A stretch of 64,000 nt of DNA from a virus, in IMG/VR virus record IMGVR_UViG_3300039309_000025, positions 1 through 64,000 of that record, one strand, 5' to 3'. The notes beneath the pieces were generated by a model. It saw only the letters and a program-made list of their open reading frames with translations. It did not search any database and had not been told where the DNA came from. The first letter of the stretch is position 1, and each line of letters begins with the position of its first letter. A program made the position numbers and the translations under genes. Shown here piece by piece: positions 17,961-26,750 of this stretch.

Positions 17961-19904
17961 TCACTGAATCCAACTGCCCATCACCAGCGGAGGGAGAGCG
18001 CCCGGCATCGTGCCATCGCTCGCGGCGTTCGCCTGGTTGATGTTAAGCGGCTGGTACCAGCTCGCCATCGTCGCGTAAATGATGTGCGGATCGCACTTCG
18101 ACGGGGGGGCTACGCTGGTGATCCCCGCTGTCGCCGCTAGCGGAACATTGAACAGCGCCATGCAATTGGCTAGGTCCGCCATCGTTCCCGGCCCTCCGAT
18201 CAGCGCATCGTAGTCCACCAAGCCCCGGTAAGGACCCACTCCTGCATAGCCGGTGCTCGATCCACTCGGCATATTCGACCACACCGGGCTCACGCTGGAG
18301 ATATCTCCATAGGTCGCGCTCGGATGGGCTGCCGTGCCGTTGTCCCAGTGGTTGCCTTGAGCCGCCGAAGGCCAATAATTATTCGTGTTCCCCGCCGTCC
18401 AGTTGTTGCATGCCGCACCGCCCCACGTGCAGGCGGTTGCATTGTAGGTATTGCTCGTGTCCGGCTCGATACCGTAAGTCCACCCGAAGACTAGGTTGTC
18501 TTTGGCAATCACGTTGACATCGGCGTTGCCGGTAGATTCGCCGGGGGAGAGCCCTTGACTTTCGCCTGCCGCGTCGGGCAGCGATGCGATGACCGTGTTG
18601 TGAGACTCGGTGGTCCCGTTTGTGCCGCCGTTGCCGATGGAGTGAAAACAGATGTTTGTGTTGACGGGCTCGCTGCCGATTACCAGACCCACGTTGCGCG
18701 TCACGCAGACGTTGTGGGCGAAGATGAAATTCGTCGTGTTCGCCGAGCCATTGTACTGAAGCACTCCGCCGCAGCCCTGGCACGCGTTGACGCTCCGCAC
18801 GTTCGGCGTGATGCCGATGTTGTATTGGTAGATTGCAGTGCCCGTTCCGCCCGCCTGTCCCGTGCCGTCGTAAATCTCGTACTGATCGGTGTGGATGTTG
18901 GTCGTGTTCGATGGAACCAGCACGATTGAGTCGGGAGTGTTCGAATTGGAATAGTACGTGGTAGCCACGTCGCCGACCACGTTGTATTGGGTCAAGATCG
19001 GGCTCAGCAGATTGCCGCCCCAGGAACCGGCTCCAAGCAACGGACCTTCATGGGCGCTCGAAGAAAACCACCCGTTCCCGCTGAGCGTCAGAGAAAACGC
19101 CTCATTCGGACTGGTCGCACCCTGATAGAACGTCATGGCGCTTTGCGGATTCATTGCCACGTTGTTCTCGACCAGAATGGGCTTTTCACTGTAGTTCGTG
19201 TAGTCGCAGATCAAGGCGGTGGTCGAGTTGCATCCCGTATCGGCCGAAAAGCCGATCCAGAGGTTGTTCTCAATAAGGGTCGAACCCCCATTCCCCCAGA
19301 CGCTATGGGCTTGGATCGCGTCCCAGCCGCCGCCGGAGAACACCGCGTCGATCAGCTGAAAGCCCGGGGTGCTGCCGCTGTTCCCGAAACCGACGTTGAT
19401 ACATTGAATGCTCGCGGCGGAAGAGCCGCAGGGCGACGCAACGATCACGTTTTGCAGATTCCAGACCGCATCGCCGTAAGATCCGCAACTGCTATCGGCG
19501 TGAAATGCGATGGGAGACGTACCGTTCACCGAGTTGACCGTGACGTAGTTGGACGGGCTTGCAGCGCTGAAATCGAGCGTTCCGCTCTGGCAGACATCGA
19601 AGCCGAACATACTGGTGCCCCAGACCGTTCCGGTGCTTGCAAAGAGATAGTTCCGAATCCCGGCACCGTCGAGCTTCAGATCTCCTTGAACCTTGATCAG
19701 CCCCCCCACCGTCCATGTGGGAATGTTGTTAGTCACCGTATCGCCAGCAGCGATTACGACGGCATAGCCCGTCCCGTTGGGCACAACTCCCCCAGCCCAC
19801 GTTGACGTGCTGTTGGCCGGGCCGCCGCCACTGCCGTTCGACGTAACGGTGGTGACGGCGAAACTGAGCGAGCAGAAAGCGAAAATGGCAAGGATGGTCT
19901 TCAT
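17961..19904 (-). CDS. Secreted right-handed beta-helix tail-spike-like protein
   Basis: This 647-aa protein overlaps the upstream spike stop by 4 nt (ATGA), which fixes the start. It opens with a Sec-type signal peptide (MKTILAIFAFCSLSFA, cleavage probably after A16). The body has the short repeated turns of a pectate-lyase-like solenoid: N- and G-rich strands such as LIENNLWIG, ILVENNVAM, FIFAHNVCV and VIAKDNLVF. Cysteines are frequent (CGSY, CQGCGG, CTWGGAACNN), as in an exported, disulphide-stabilised protein. Beta-helix spikes bind or cut surface polysaccharide. A signal peptide on such a protein is odd for a phage. Confidence 0.75.
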   Translation of the reverse strand: MKTILAIFAFCSLSFAVTTVTSNGSGGGPANSTSTWAGGVVPNGTGYAVVIAAGDTVTNNIPTWTVGGLIKVQGDLKLDGAGIRNYLFASTGTVWGTSMFGFDVCQSGTLDFSAASPSNYVTVNSVNGTSPIAFHADSSCGSYGDAVWNLQNVIVASPCGSSAASIQCINVGFGNSGSTPGFQLIDAVFSGGGWDAIQAHSVWGNGGSTLIENNLWIGFSADTGCNSTTALICDYTNYSEKPILVENNVAMNPQSAMTFYQGATSPNEAFSLTLSGNGWFSSSAHEGPLLGAGSWGGNLLSPILTQYNVVGDVATTYYSNSNTPDSIVLVPSNTTNIHTDQYEIYDGTGQAGGTGTAIYQYNIGITPNVRSVNACQGCGGVLQYNGSANTTNFIFAHNVCVTRNVGLVIGSEPVNTNICFHSIGNGGTNGTTESHNTVIASLPDAAGESQGLSPGESTGNADVNVIAKDNLVFGWTYGIEPDTSNTYNATACTWGGAACNNWTAGNTNNYWPSAAQGNHWDNGTAAHPSATYGDISSVSPVWSNMPSGSSTGYAGVGPYRGLVDYDALIGGPGTMADLANCMALFNVPLAATAGITSVAPPSKCDPHIIYATMASWYQPLNINQANAASDGTMPGALPPLVMGSWIQ

Positions 19905-22900
19905 GGGTGTACGATGGTGAGCCGCGCGCTCAGCAGCGACGCGGTAGCCGAAGAACCGAGCGTATCGGAACCGTTGCGGTAGATCCTGCCGAATAGCATC
20001 GGCCCTGGCGTGCCTGCAACGCAAGCGCTGGGCAGCGTGAGGGTCTGCGGCCCAATGGCGTTCGAATAGCTCGCCGTAGTCTGCGCGGTGCTGGTGTACG
20101 ACCGCGCCGAATCCCAAGCGGGATCGAGGCTCGCGCCTGTCGCGGGAACACAGGCCAATTGCAGATACCACGTGGCCGCACCGCTGGTCGCCGTGGTCAA
20201 CCACTCCAGATCGAAGGTCACTGAGGTCCAGGAGTTTGAAAGCTGCGTCTGAAAGACCACCGCTGCCTGCGTTCCAGTCGCCGCGCCAAGGAAATCTACC
20301 TGGCCGAAAATGTTGTTGGTGAGTCCTGCGTGGGGGTTGAATTGCACCTGGTTCGTCCCGGCCGCGAAAGAGAAATTGCAGCCCGCCACTCCCAGTTGCG
20401 AGAGACACTTGAACTCGCGCAGATCTGTCGTAGTGCTGACGGGGATCTCCGCACTCACGTTTGAGCCGCTCACTTGGAACGTGGCGTTTTGATAACCGGA
20501 TGCCGCCGCTGGAGTCGTGCCGTTGAAGTTCGGCGACGTTACAGCGGAGCCATTCACGTTAACACTTCCGCCTCCTCCGCCTCCACCACTTCCGCCTCCG
20601 CATACAGCCGCTCCAGCTACCCACGTGACATCCGAGCCGGTGCCCGAGGTGGAACATGCCCCAATCGTACAGTTCGAACAGTACATCTTCGAGCCGTTGC
20701 CGATCTGCCCGTTGGCGGTCAATTGGCTGATCTGCGAGTAGGTCTGCGGCTGGTAGGAGTGGACAAAGATTTTCCCTGGATTCCCCTCGCTGTTCATGTT
20801 CCAGGCAAGTGCTCCGTTCGTGATGGTGCTCGTAAGGTTGTCGAACTCGCCGATGGTGCCGATGCCGTACTCGAAGATCTTATAGCCGGTCGGCGTGGAT
20901 TGGTCATCGAGAATCGTAAGATTGCGGACGTGGAACTCGGTTGTAACACCGAGAGCGAGCGCATAGTTTGGGCCGCCGTAGAATGAACCTGCCCCAGCAC
21001 CCCACTTTCTGGCCACGTCTCGCAGCGTCAGGCCGTTGACACTTACCAGGCCGCTCGATGTTTCCGACAGCCCAATGTCGTCCAGATTCTCAAAGTAACT
21101 ATTGGACACTTCGAGGCGGTTCACGTAGGCATTCACCCCATAGGACGGACCACCGGAAATCGTCACGTTGCTCAGTTGGAGGGTGGAGGTGTTCCCAATT
21201 GCAGCCCAGTCCACAATTCCTCCCATCATCGACTGCGGATTCGTGGAAAGAATTTGCACGTTCGTCATCTGAACGAACGGGTTACTTCCAAGATAAAAAT
21301 TCGCGGTGCATCCCAACCACCGGCATTGAGGTCCTGCCATCCCACCGCCCCGGATAATAATATTAGAATAAGAAATGCTGGAGTTGGTCGGATTGTACGG
21401 CGCCTGACGCACCGGATCGTCCACCATGCCCTCTAGTAGTCCATTGCTCCATGCCACGTTACTAAGTTGGGTCGTGTCGATATTTTCACCGTTCTTGACG
21501 GTGAAATTGCTGACCGTCGCGCCGCGCTCCTGATCTATCCCGCCAGGAGCGTTGTGGATTGAGATCGATTCATCACTTGAGTTGGTCACCTGGAGATCCG
21601 AGGCGACTAGATCGACATCACCATTGGAGAGTAGACAACCCGCTACATTCAAACATTGCACACCCTGAATCAACGGGTGATCGTTGAATTGACTAATCAG
21701 GACGTTCCCAGTGCCACCCGTGCTGCGAAAGTTCGTGACGGTCGGGTAATAGGCATCCTGGATCTGGAAGGCCAACGGAGCCTCAGATGTGACCACCGCG
21801 CGCGTCGTCCAAACCCATAATCCATCCACCGTCCAGTTGGTAAACTTGGCCCGCGTGCCGCCTTCGAAGTAAAATCCATCGGCGTTTTGTTGATTGTCGA
21901 GCACGAAACGAGCTCCGCCAGACATCGCCCACTCCTGAGAGAATCCGGTACAGGTTGCAATGTGGAATGGAGCCGATGCTGGTGTGTAAATATGATAATC
22001 GCCATCTGGCATATAAATGCTGGTGCCTAGCGAACAAGCGGCGGCAACTGCGGCTGAATTGTCTGGAGCATATTGATAGGTCGCTCCCGCCGGGAAATCG
22101 GGTGAGAAGGACGGACTCACCGTAAGCGTCGTGTTGTTCGTCACGCTCTGGACTACGCTTCGCTGCGGGTGGTGCTGGTAGGTCCAGCCCGCACCGATCA
22201 GCACAGCGGTGTCGGCGCAGGTCCCGTTGGACACTCCCGAGGTCGCAAAGGTGAACGTCTTCGGGTAATCGCCAGTACCCACGCCGGTGATCGTGTGTGC
22301 GCCATTCATGTCGGCGCACGTCCCGGTCGAGCCGTTCACGTAGTAGACCGAATCGCCGACCGTGAACCCAGGCCATTGAAGTGACGTACAGGTGGCCACG
22401 TTGGAAGTGATCGAGCAACTGAGGTGAGGGGTCGGCGTCACACCGCTGAGAGTGATCGAGTCGGACGCGTAAAACCCATTTGCCACGCCGCTGGTGGTGA
22501 TTTCAAAGTTATAGCTTGATGTGGGATCGTTCGTGAAAAACGCTGGCTCGTTGGTGATCGAGTAGGTCCCGTTCAAGGAGCTATTGCCGGTGCCAGCGAT
22601 GGTGACGTTGGCTCCGCTCGCCAGTCCATGCGGACTGTTGCAAGTGACGTACCCGACGTTCGCCGCAACCACTATGTTGCAGGCGTACTGACCCGCGCCG
22701 ACTTGCGGGTACATCGTGTGCTGCGTGGTGACGTGATAGGTGTCCACCACCTGGTAGATGGTCCAGCATTGGCCGGGGGCATTGTTGAGGGTGCCCCCGT
22801 AGATCGTCGAGCAGATAACGTCGCCTTTGCTCAACCCGGTGGTGGTCGCGCCGCCGAAGAAAGTGACAATTGAGCCGATGGACTGGATGCCCAATTCGTC

Positions 22901-23941
22901 CGGGCCGCTGGGCTGGCTGGTGATGTAGCCCGTTCCCGAGTGAACGGTGTCGTAAACGATGATCGGCTGATTAGCCGAAAACAACGTCGTGAAGGAGGTC
23001 CCTGTTCCGGTGACGGTAGCACCGCTTGTTGCCACCGTCCCGAGTCCGGCGAGCGCCGCTTGTCCGCCGACAATTGCCGAGGTGAAACTCGTAGGAGAGC
23101 TGGAGGTTTTGCCGCCCTGTCCGGGGCACCCCGAGGTGGTGTCGTTTCCGCTGGCGTCCAAACATAGCGGGGTGCCTGCCGACCCCGACACTGTTCCCGC
23201 CATTTGAACTTTATTCGTATACGTTCCCTGCGAGTTACCATTGAGCAAATTGGCAAGTCCGCTCGCCGCAGTGGTACCACCCGTGCCGCCCTGGCCTACG
23301 AGTAACGGAAAACTAAGGACGAAGCACCCCGAGGTGGTGTCGTTTCCGCTGGCGTCCAAACATAGCGGGGTGCCTGCCGACCCCGACACTGTTCCCGCCA
23401 TTTGAACTTTATTCGTATACGTTCCCTGCGAGTTACCGCTCAAGAGATTTGCGAGTCCTGTGGCGGCGGTAGTCCCCCCGGTTCCTCCCTGAGCAAGGGT
23501 TAACGGAAAACTAAATGCCCCTACTCCGGTTGAAAAGAAGGGGGTTCGCAGGGCCGTGTAAGTCACCACGGCATTGCCAGTGATTGCAATCTGGATGTAC
23601 TTGTGGTTCCCGTTTCCGTAGGCGATAGGCGGGCTGCTCGATTGAGTTATCTGTGAGGCCGTCCCATAACTCGTCCATGGACCCGAACAGGATACATCGG
23701 AGTAATTGAGGGCAACGGTCCAAGTGCCAGACCCGGAGACAACGCCAACAGAGTGGTAATAGTTGGAGCGTGAAATTGCCGACACATTGGACACCACACC
23801 AGGGCATCCAGGGATTTCTCCCGCCCAGCTAGAACTGATTCCGTAGATGACCGTTTGCAGGACAGCCTGTTGCACGGACTGTGCGAACAGAAGTCCCACG
23901 TGGGACGCCGCGAGGAGGGATATCAGGGCAAGTTTGCGCAT
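19901..23941 (-). CDS. Secreted large tail-spike-like protein (beta-helix)
   Basis: The 1346-aa protein from the ATG at 23941 (GTG at 23947 is an alternative; AGGAG precedes the ATG) begins with a signal peptide ending ...GLLFA-QS at about residue 21. Residues about 150-270 contain two near-identical 'LAQGGTGGTTA(A/T)GLANLL.GNSQGTYTNKVQ' fibre modules made by a 114-bp DNA duplication. The centre (about 640-1090) holds a beta-helix domain introduced by SIYMPDGDYHIYTP, a typical spike entry motif. A glycine run and a jelly-roll-like C-terminus (TWYLQLACVPATG) follow. Adjacent spike at 17961 is translationally coupled. A palindrome copy lies inside the signal-peptide codons. Confidence 0.78.
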   Translation of the reverse strand: MRKLALISLLAASHVGLLFAQSVQQAVLQTVIYGISSSWAGEIPGCPGVVSNVSAISRSNYYHSVGVVSGSGTWTVALNYSDVSCSGPWTSYGTASQITQSSSPPIAYGNGNHKYIQIAITGNAVVTYTALRTPFFSTGVGAFSFPLTLAQGGTGGTTAATGLANLLSGNSQGTYTNKVQMAGTVSGSAGTPLCLDASGNDTTSGCFVLSFPLLVGQGGTGGTTAASGLANLLNGNSQGTYTNKVQMAGTVSGSAGTPLCLDASGNDTTSGCPGQGGKTSSSPTSFTSAIVGGQAALAGLGTVATSGATVTGTGTSFTTLFSANQPIIVYDTVHSGTGYITSQPSGPDELGIQSIGSIVTFFGGATTTGLSKGDVICSTIYGGTLNNAPGQCWTIYQVVDTYHVTTQHTMYPQVGAGQYACNIVVAANVGYVTCNSPHGLASGANVTIAGTGNSSLNGTYSITNEPAFFTNDPTSSYNFEITTSGVANGFYASDSITLSGVTPTPHLSCSITSNVATCTSLQWPGFTVGDSVYYVNGSTGTCADMNGAHTITGVGTGDYPKTFTFATSGVSNGTCADTAVLIGAGWTYQHHPQRSVVQSVTNNTTLTVSPSFSPDFPAGATYQYAPDNSAAVAAACSLGTSIYMPDGDYHIYTPASAPFHIATCTGFSQEWAMSGGARFVLDNQQNADGFYFEGGTRAKFTNWTVDGLWVWTTRAVVTSEAPLAFQIQDAYYPTVTNFRSTGGTGNVLISQFNDHPLIQGVQCLNVAGCLLSNGDVDLVASDLQVTNSSDESISIHNAPGGIDQERGATVSNFTVKNGENIDTTQLSNVAWSNGLLEGMVDDPVRQAPYNPTNSSISYSNIIIRGGGMAGPQCRWLGCTANFYLGSNPFVQMTNVQILSTNPQSMMGGIVDWAAIGNTSTLQLSNVTISGGPSYGVNAYVNRLEVSNSYFENLDDIGLSETSSGLVSVNGLTLRDVARKWGAGAGSFYGGPNYALALGVTTEFHVRNLTILDDQSTPTGYKIFEYGIGTIGEFDNLTSTITNGALAWNMNSEGNPGKIFVHSYQPQTYSQISQLTANGQIGNGSKMYCSNCTIGACSTSGTGSDVTWVAGAAVCGGGSGGGGGGGSVNVNGSAVTSPNFNGTTPAAASGYQNATFQVSGSNVSAEIPVSTTTDLREFKCLSQLGVAGCNFSFAAGTNQVQFNPHAGLTNNIFGQVDFLGAATGTQAAVVFQTQLSNSWTSVTFDLEWLTTATSGAATWYLQLACVPATGASLDPAWDSARSYTSTAQTTASYSNAIGPQTLTLPSACVAGTPGPMLFGRIYRNGSDTLGSSATASLLSARLTIVHP
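23126..23239. repeat. 114-bp direct repeat, copy 1 (in spike gene)
   Basis: Identical to 23324-23437, 198 bp (66 codons) apart, so the reading frame is kept. It encodes a duplicated fibre module with 'NSQGTYTNKVQMAGTVSGS'. Confidence 0.9.
23324..23437. repeat. 114-bp direct repeat, copy 2 (in spike gene)
   Basis: Second copy of the repeat at 23126-23239. The 100% identity suggests a recent duplication or ongoing gene conversion. Confidence 0.9.
23893..23906. promoter_or_regulatory. Dispersed palindrome site 5 (perfect)
   Basis: GTCCCACGTGGGAC, a perfect 14-bp palindrome within the first 20 codons of the large spike gene, read as SHVGL inside the signal peptide. Confidence 0.85.
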
Positions 23942-23991
23942 CGGCACTCCTGTCTCACGGCGAGAGGGAAGCGCCTGAAATCAGTATACTT

Positions 23992-24735
23992 CTATCCTTT
24001 ATCCTCTGGTAGGGGGATTTCGCCCGTGATGGCTTGGAGTGCCGAGATCGTTTCCCGATACTGCGCATGGGAGAATGCCGCTGCCTGCGCATTCTTCAGT
24101 TCATTATCCCCGCTATAGACCCGCTCGTGGATGCCCCAAAGAAGCCCTACGAGGGCTATGTCGTCCGGCAGCAGGGGAATTGTATCGTTCACCGTCGCCA
24201 TCTGCGTGTTGGTCTTTCTGGTGCCCACAATGGTCAATCCCCGGTGCTGATCGGGAGTCCACACCACGCTATTTCCATCCGTGATGCTGAACGAGTCGTA
24301 TTGCCCATGTGGAGGGTCTGGCTCATTCGGGCCTGGGATGTAAACAGAGTCGTAGTTTGGAGCCGGAGCCAAGCCGATAGTCTTCGGAGGCAGGTTGTCG
24401 GTGTAGTACCCAATGGGTATATCCAACTCGCGCCGCCATCCTCTTCTCGTGTTGTTCATGTCGGAAACGGTAACTTTCGGCAGCCACCGACCCGCAAGAA
24501 AGACCTGCTCGATCGCCATAATGTCGTCAGGGACGGTGTAGGTCGGGACGCCCGCGAACACCGACATGGTCCACACGCGCTTGATACAGCCGGTTTGTTT
24601 GAGGAAATCGAGGAGGGTCAGATTGGCAAGATCCAAGAATTGAGCTGGCGTAATGCAACCAAGAACAAGACCGTTTGGTGGATCTTCTAAATAGTCGTAG
24701 CAAAGTCGATTATAGATGTCGGTCAGCGTTGCCAT
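23992..24735 (-). CDS. Tail adaptor/connector-like protein
   Basis: This 247-aa protein has an N-terminal helical region (TDIYNRLCYDYLEDPP, LANLTLLDFLKQTG), a beta insertion with YTVPDDI, and a C-terminal helix pair (LPDDIALVGLLWGIHERVYSGDNELKNAQAAAFSHAQYRETI). This plan (helices, 'Y.vP.di', 'D.iPlLPd....l...........d...a....') is shared by the proteins at 25009 and 26751 and by gp4/gp11-type head-tail adaptors of podoviruses. It shares one base region with the next gene (start 24735, end 24735). Confidence 0.6.
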   Translation of the reverse strand: MATLTDIYNRLCYDYLEDPPNGLVLGCITPAQFLDLANLTLLDFLKQTGCIKRVWTMSVFAGVPTYTVPDDIMAIEQVFLAGRWLPKVTVSDMNNTRRGWRRELDIPIGYYTDNLPPKTIGLAPAPNYDSVYIPGPNEPDPPHGQYDSFSITDGNSVVWTPDQHRGLTIVGTRKTNTQMATVNDTIPLLPDDIALVGLLWGIHERVYSGDNELKNAQAAAFSHAQYRETISALQAITGEIPLPEDKG

Positions 24736-24977
24736 CAGGACTCACCTGGTTCGATCTCTCGGCTTTCCTCGATCCGTTCGATCAAGTCGTCGGCCTCTTC
24801 CTCAGAACAGTCCGTCGTCTTCCCCCAGCCGTCATAGAACCCTTCGTCAGTGAACCAGTGCTCCAATCCTGTTGCATCCGTGAGATGATTCAGAACCTTC
24901 CCCAAGGACGCGCTGACGGGAGGCACTAAGGTTAGGATTTCAATCATTCCGCTTTCCCACTGAACACGCAGCTTCAT
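24735..24977 (-). CDS. Small acidic hypothetical protein
   Basis: This 80-aa protein starts at ATG 24977, preceded by GGAG. The N-terminal half reads as beta strands (LRVQWESGMIEILTLVPP); the C-terminal half is acidic helix (CSEEEADDLIERIEESREIEP). It is not recognised. It lies between two adaptor-like genes and its stop overlaps the start of the downstream one, so it is part of the tail-assembly block. Confidence 0.6.
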   Translation of the reverse strand: MKLRVQWESGMIEILTLVPPVSASLGKVLNHLTDATGLEHWFTDEGFYDGWGKTTDCSEEEADDLIERIEESREIEPGES

Positions 24978-25008
24978 GCTGCTTCGCTCCATACTGGAAG
25001 TGCTTGCT

Positions 25009-25674
25009 TCACAACGAACCTTTCCCCTCAGCGGGCTCAAGTTCCTTGGCCAGGAAATAGCGAGGGAATACCACAGACTCATACAGGAGCATCGCTTTTA
25101 TACCCCGCACGAATTCTTGGTACACAAGGCTGGCCGCATTGAACGGCGCTCCCACCTCCTTCAACATGATTCTTCCGCGCACATATTTGACTAGTACTTC
25201 CGCCAGTTCGTCATTCAGATCCACCACGTCTCCAGCGTTCACCAGCGGCGTTATGGGGGCCACTCCCTGGACTTCCAGCAGCCCGCCTCCATTCGCGTCC
25301 AAGGGGTGAATCCCGAAGACAGTCAATCCCAAAGGGAACCAGCGGGCTACCTGACCTTCCCATTGGTTTGAATCCACGGCCCAGTTCCGAAATCTCTGCG
25401 CGAGTTTGGCGAGGCTGTATTTTTCCAATTCCTGCTCTTCGTAGTAAACCTTCGTCGGGATCAAGATACCAGAAGGGATCGAGTAGAGCAGTTGGTTGGC
25501 AACGGTGAATCCGGGGACTGGTATGGTGTTCTGGTTCCAGCCGACCAAAAGGTTAGTGCGTCTAAGGACCTCGTTTAAGATTGACGTGACCTGCGCAGGC
25601 ACATAGAGGCCAGTGTTATTGTCCAACCCGTCCCATACGAGTTGCTGAAGCGTACTGAGGGTGAACGTGGGCAC
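25009..25674 (-). CDS. Tail adaptor/connector-like protein
   Basis: This 221-aa protein has the same plan as the products of 23992-24735 and 26751-27929: N-terminal helices (LQQLVWDGLDNN, VTSILNEVLRRTNLL), a YSIPSGIL beta turn, and C-terminal helices (LNDELAEVLVKYVRGRIMLKE, AASLVYQEFVRGIKAMLLYE). I infer a ring-forming connector between portal and tail. The start codon region resembles a weak palindrome copy (GCCCACGTTCAC) but I do not count it. Confidence 0.6.
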   Translation of the reverse strand: MPTFTLSTLQQLVWDGLDNNTGLYVPAQVTSILNEVLRRTNLLVGWNQNTIPVPGFTVANQLLYSIPSGILIPTKVYYEEQELEKYSLAKLAQRFRNWAVDSNQWEGQVARWFPLGLTVFGIHPLDANGGGLLEVQGVAPITPLVNAGDVVDLNDELAEVLVKYVRGRIMLKEVGAPFNAASLVYQEFVRGIKAMLLYESVVFPRYFLAKELEPAEGKGSL

Positions 25675-25899
25675 CTAATTCCTCACCCCTTCGTAAAGTC
25701 CGGGAACATGGTCCGGTTCTGAGTACTCTCGGAGGTCCGCAGAGTGGTGGATCACTGCTGGCGGATTCAGTTCCTCATCTACGAACGGCAGGCATTGGCA
25801 ATGTCTTGAGCGAGCATGAACCATCCAGTCATCGACGGGAACAATGTGGTTTTCGTTTTCCACAACCCACACTTCCCAACCTGAATTTGACTGGCTCAC
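25675..25899 (-). CDS. Small hypothetical phage protein
   Basis: This 74-aa protein is rich in W, V, H and acidic residues (WEVWVVENENHIVPVDDWMVHA). It has two histidines and a C-x-C (HCQCLP) that could bind metal. It abuts the adaptor-like gene (stop 25675, next start 25674), so it is in the same unit. No family is recognised. Confidence 0.6.
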   Translation of the reverse strand: MSQSNSGWEVWVVENENHIVPVDDWMVHARSRHCQCLPFVDEELNPPAVIHHSADLREYSEPDHVPGLYEGVRN

Positions 25900-25905
25900 G
25901 TAGGC

Positions 25906-26124
25906 TCACCGCCTTGTTGCGCCGCGCTTCCTTTTCCGGTGCTGCGCCGCCCGCTTGAAGTTCTCGGCCATAACAGCCTTACGCTTTGCTAGCCCACCCT
26001 TGCGTTTCGCTGCCGCGATCTTGGAACGAGTCGCCTTACCAAAGCTCCCAACGGTTCCGCGTTTCTCCATGGATTCGCGGGCTGCCTGCATCCACTTGCC
26101 GCGCTTCTTGCTCTTGCGTGCCAT
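25906..26124 (-). CDS. Small very basic protein with KGKW-type N-terminus
   Basis: This 72-aa protein has about one third K+R and begins MARKSKKRGKWMQAARESM. It contains the pattern 'GKWMQAA...KRGTVGSFGKATRSKIAAAKRKGGLAKRKAVMAENF', which resembles short basic phage proteins of the 'KGKWIQKAIKKPGAL' type. It probably binds nucleic acid or is packaged with DNA, by composition only. It ends 7 nt before the gene at 25899. Confidence 0.65.
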   Translation of the reverse strand: MARKSKKRGKWMQAARESMEKRGTVGSFGKATRSKIAAAKRKGGLAKRKAVMAENFKRAAQHRKRKRGATRR

Positions 26125-26157
26125 GCTTCCTCCCTGATCTCACGGCAGTTCAGAGAG

Positions 26158-26436
26158 TCAATCACAGACCGAATCGCCGCTCCTAAAGGTCCCTCCGCCG
26201 CGAGTCTTTCGTTTTGCCATGACGCCGATAGCCTTCCAGTCATGTTTGCGTTGCTTGATTTCGGCGTCGGTAGGCGGAGTCCAATGGCCAAGTTGAGCAG
26301 GGCCGTTGAATATCACCTTGTCTCGGTCCTCGATCCGTTGCTTGGCTTGCATCGCCGCCTGGTCTGGTCCTTTCAGATTCTTGCCGTAAAGCGGCGTCAG
26401 ATGGCTGATGTGCCGTTCGAAATTTGCTTGTCCCAT
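26158..26436 (-). CDS. Small hypothetical protein
   Basis: This 92-aa protein is helical and basic with HTP-type turns (HISHLTPLYGKNL, LGHWTPPTDAEIKQRKHDWKAI). Gln and Lys are abundant. It is not recognised. It sits 5 nt after the end of the gene at 26442 and before a very basic protein, in a run of small genes between two adaptor-like genes. Confidence 0.55.
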   Translation of the reverse strand: MGQANFERHISHLTPLYGKNLKGPDQAAMQAKQRIEDRDKVIFNGPAQLGHWTPPTDAEIKQRKHDWKAIGVMAKRKTRGGGTFRSGDSVCD

Positions 26437-26441
26437 AATGG

Positions 26442-26705
26442 TTATCCTCTTTCCGATGTCCCCAGCGCACGCAAGACGTAAACGGCTTCGTCGGCCATGT
26501 AGTGCTTAGCCATAAATGCTGCCAGTCGATTGGCTATCGTCCCGATGCTTTCCGAAGCGACTCCATTTACATAGGGGATTCTCTTTATCCCTCGGCGATT
26601 AGGCATAGCCACCAATTGGGACATGGCCCGACTGTCGGTACGGATGTAGCGGTACTTTTCGTTCTCGGCAACCGTTTCCGATTTACACTCCGCGCTTCGT
26701 CCCAC
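26442..26705 (-). CDS. Small basic hypothetical protein with start inside the palindrome
   Basis: This 87-aa protein has a GTG start at 26705 that is preceded by AGGAGG with 6-nt spacing and lies inside the palindrome copy at 26699-26712. A protein bound there would cover the start codon and ribosome binding site. The sequence has two helical segments (GTIANRLAAFMAKHYMADEAVYVLRAL) and no recognised domain. This is one of the clearest cases of a site placed over a translation start. Confidence 0.65.
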   Translation of the reverse strand: MGRSAECKSETVAENEKYRYIRTDSRAMSQLVAMPNRRGIKRIPYVNGVASESIGTIANRLAAFMAKHYMADEAVYVLRALGTSERG

Positions 26706-26712
26706 GTTGAAC
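26699..26712 (+). promoter_or_regulatory. Dispersed palindrome site 6 (over start codon)
   Basis: GTCCCACGTTGAAC on the plus strand. The GTG start codon of the minus-strand gene at 26705 and its AGGAGG are within or next to it. Confidence 0.8.
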
Positions 26713-26750
26713 CTCCTAACTTGATTGTACCGAAACGCACGACACGGCTC

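Noticed and set aside
18421-18440. Extra palindrome-like sites such as GCCCCACGTGCAGG and those near 18981, 19795, 22385 and 54270
   Set aside because: They match only about 9-10 of 14 positions, fit codon usage of fibre genes, and would be expected by chance among CACGT words.
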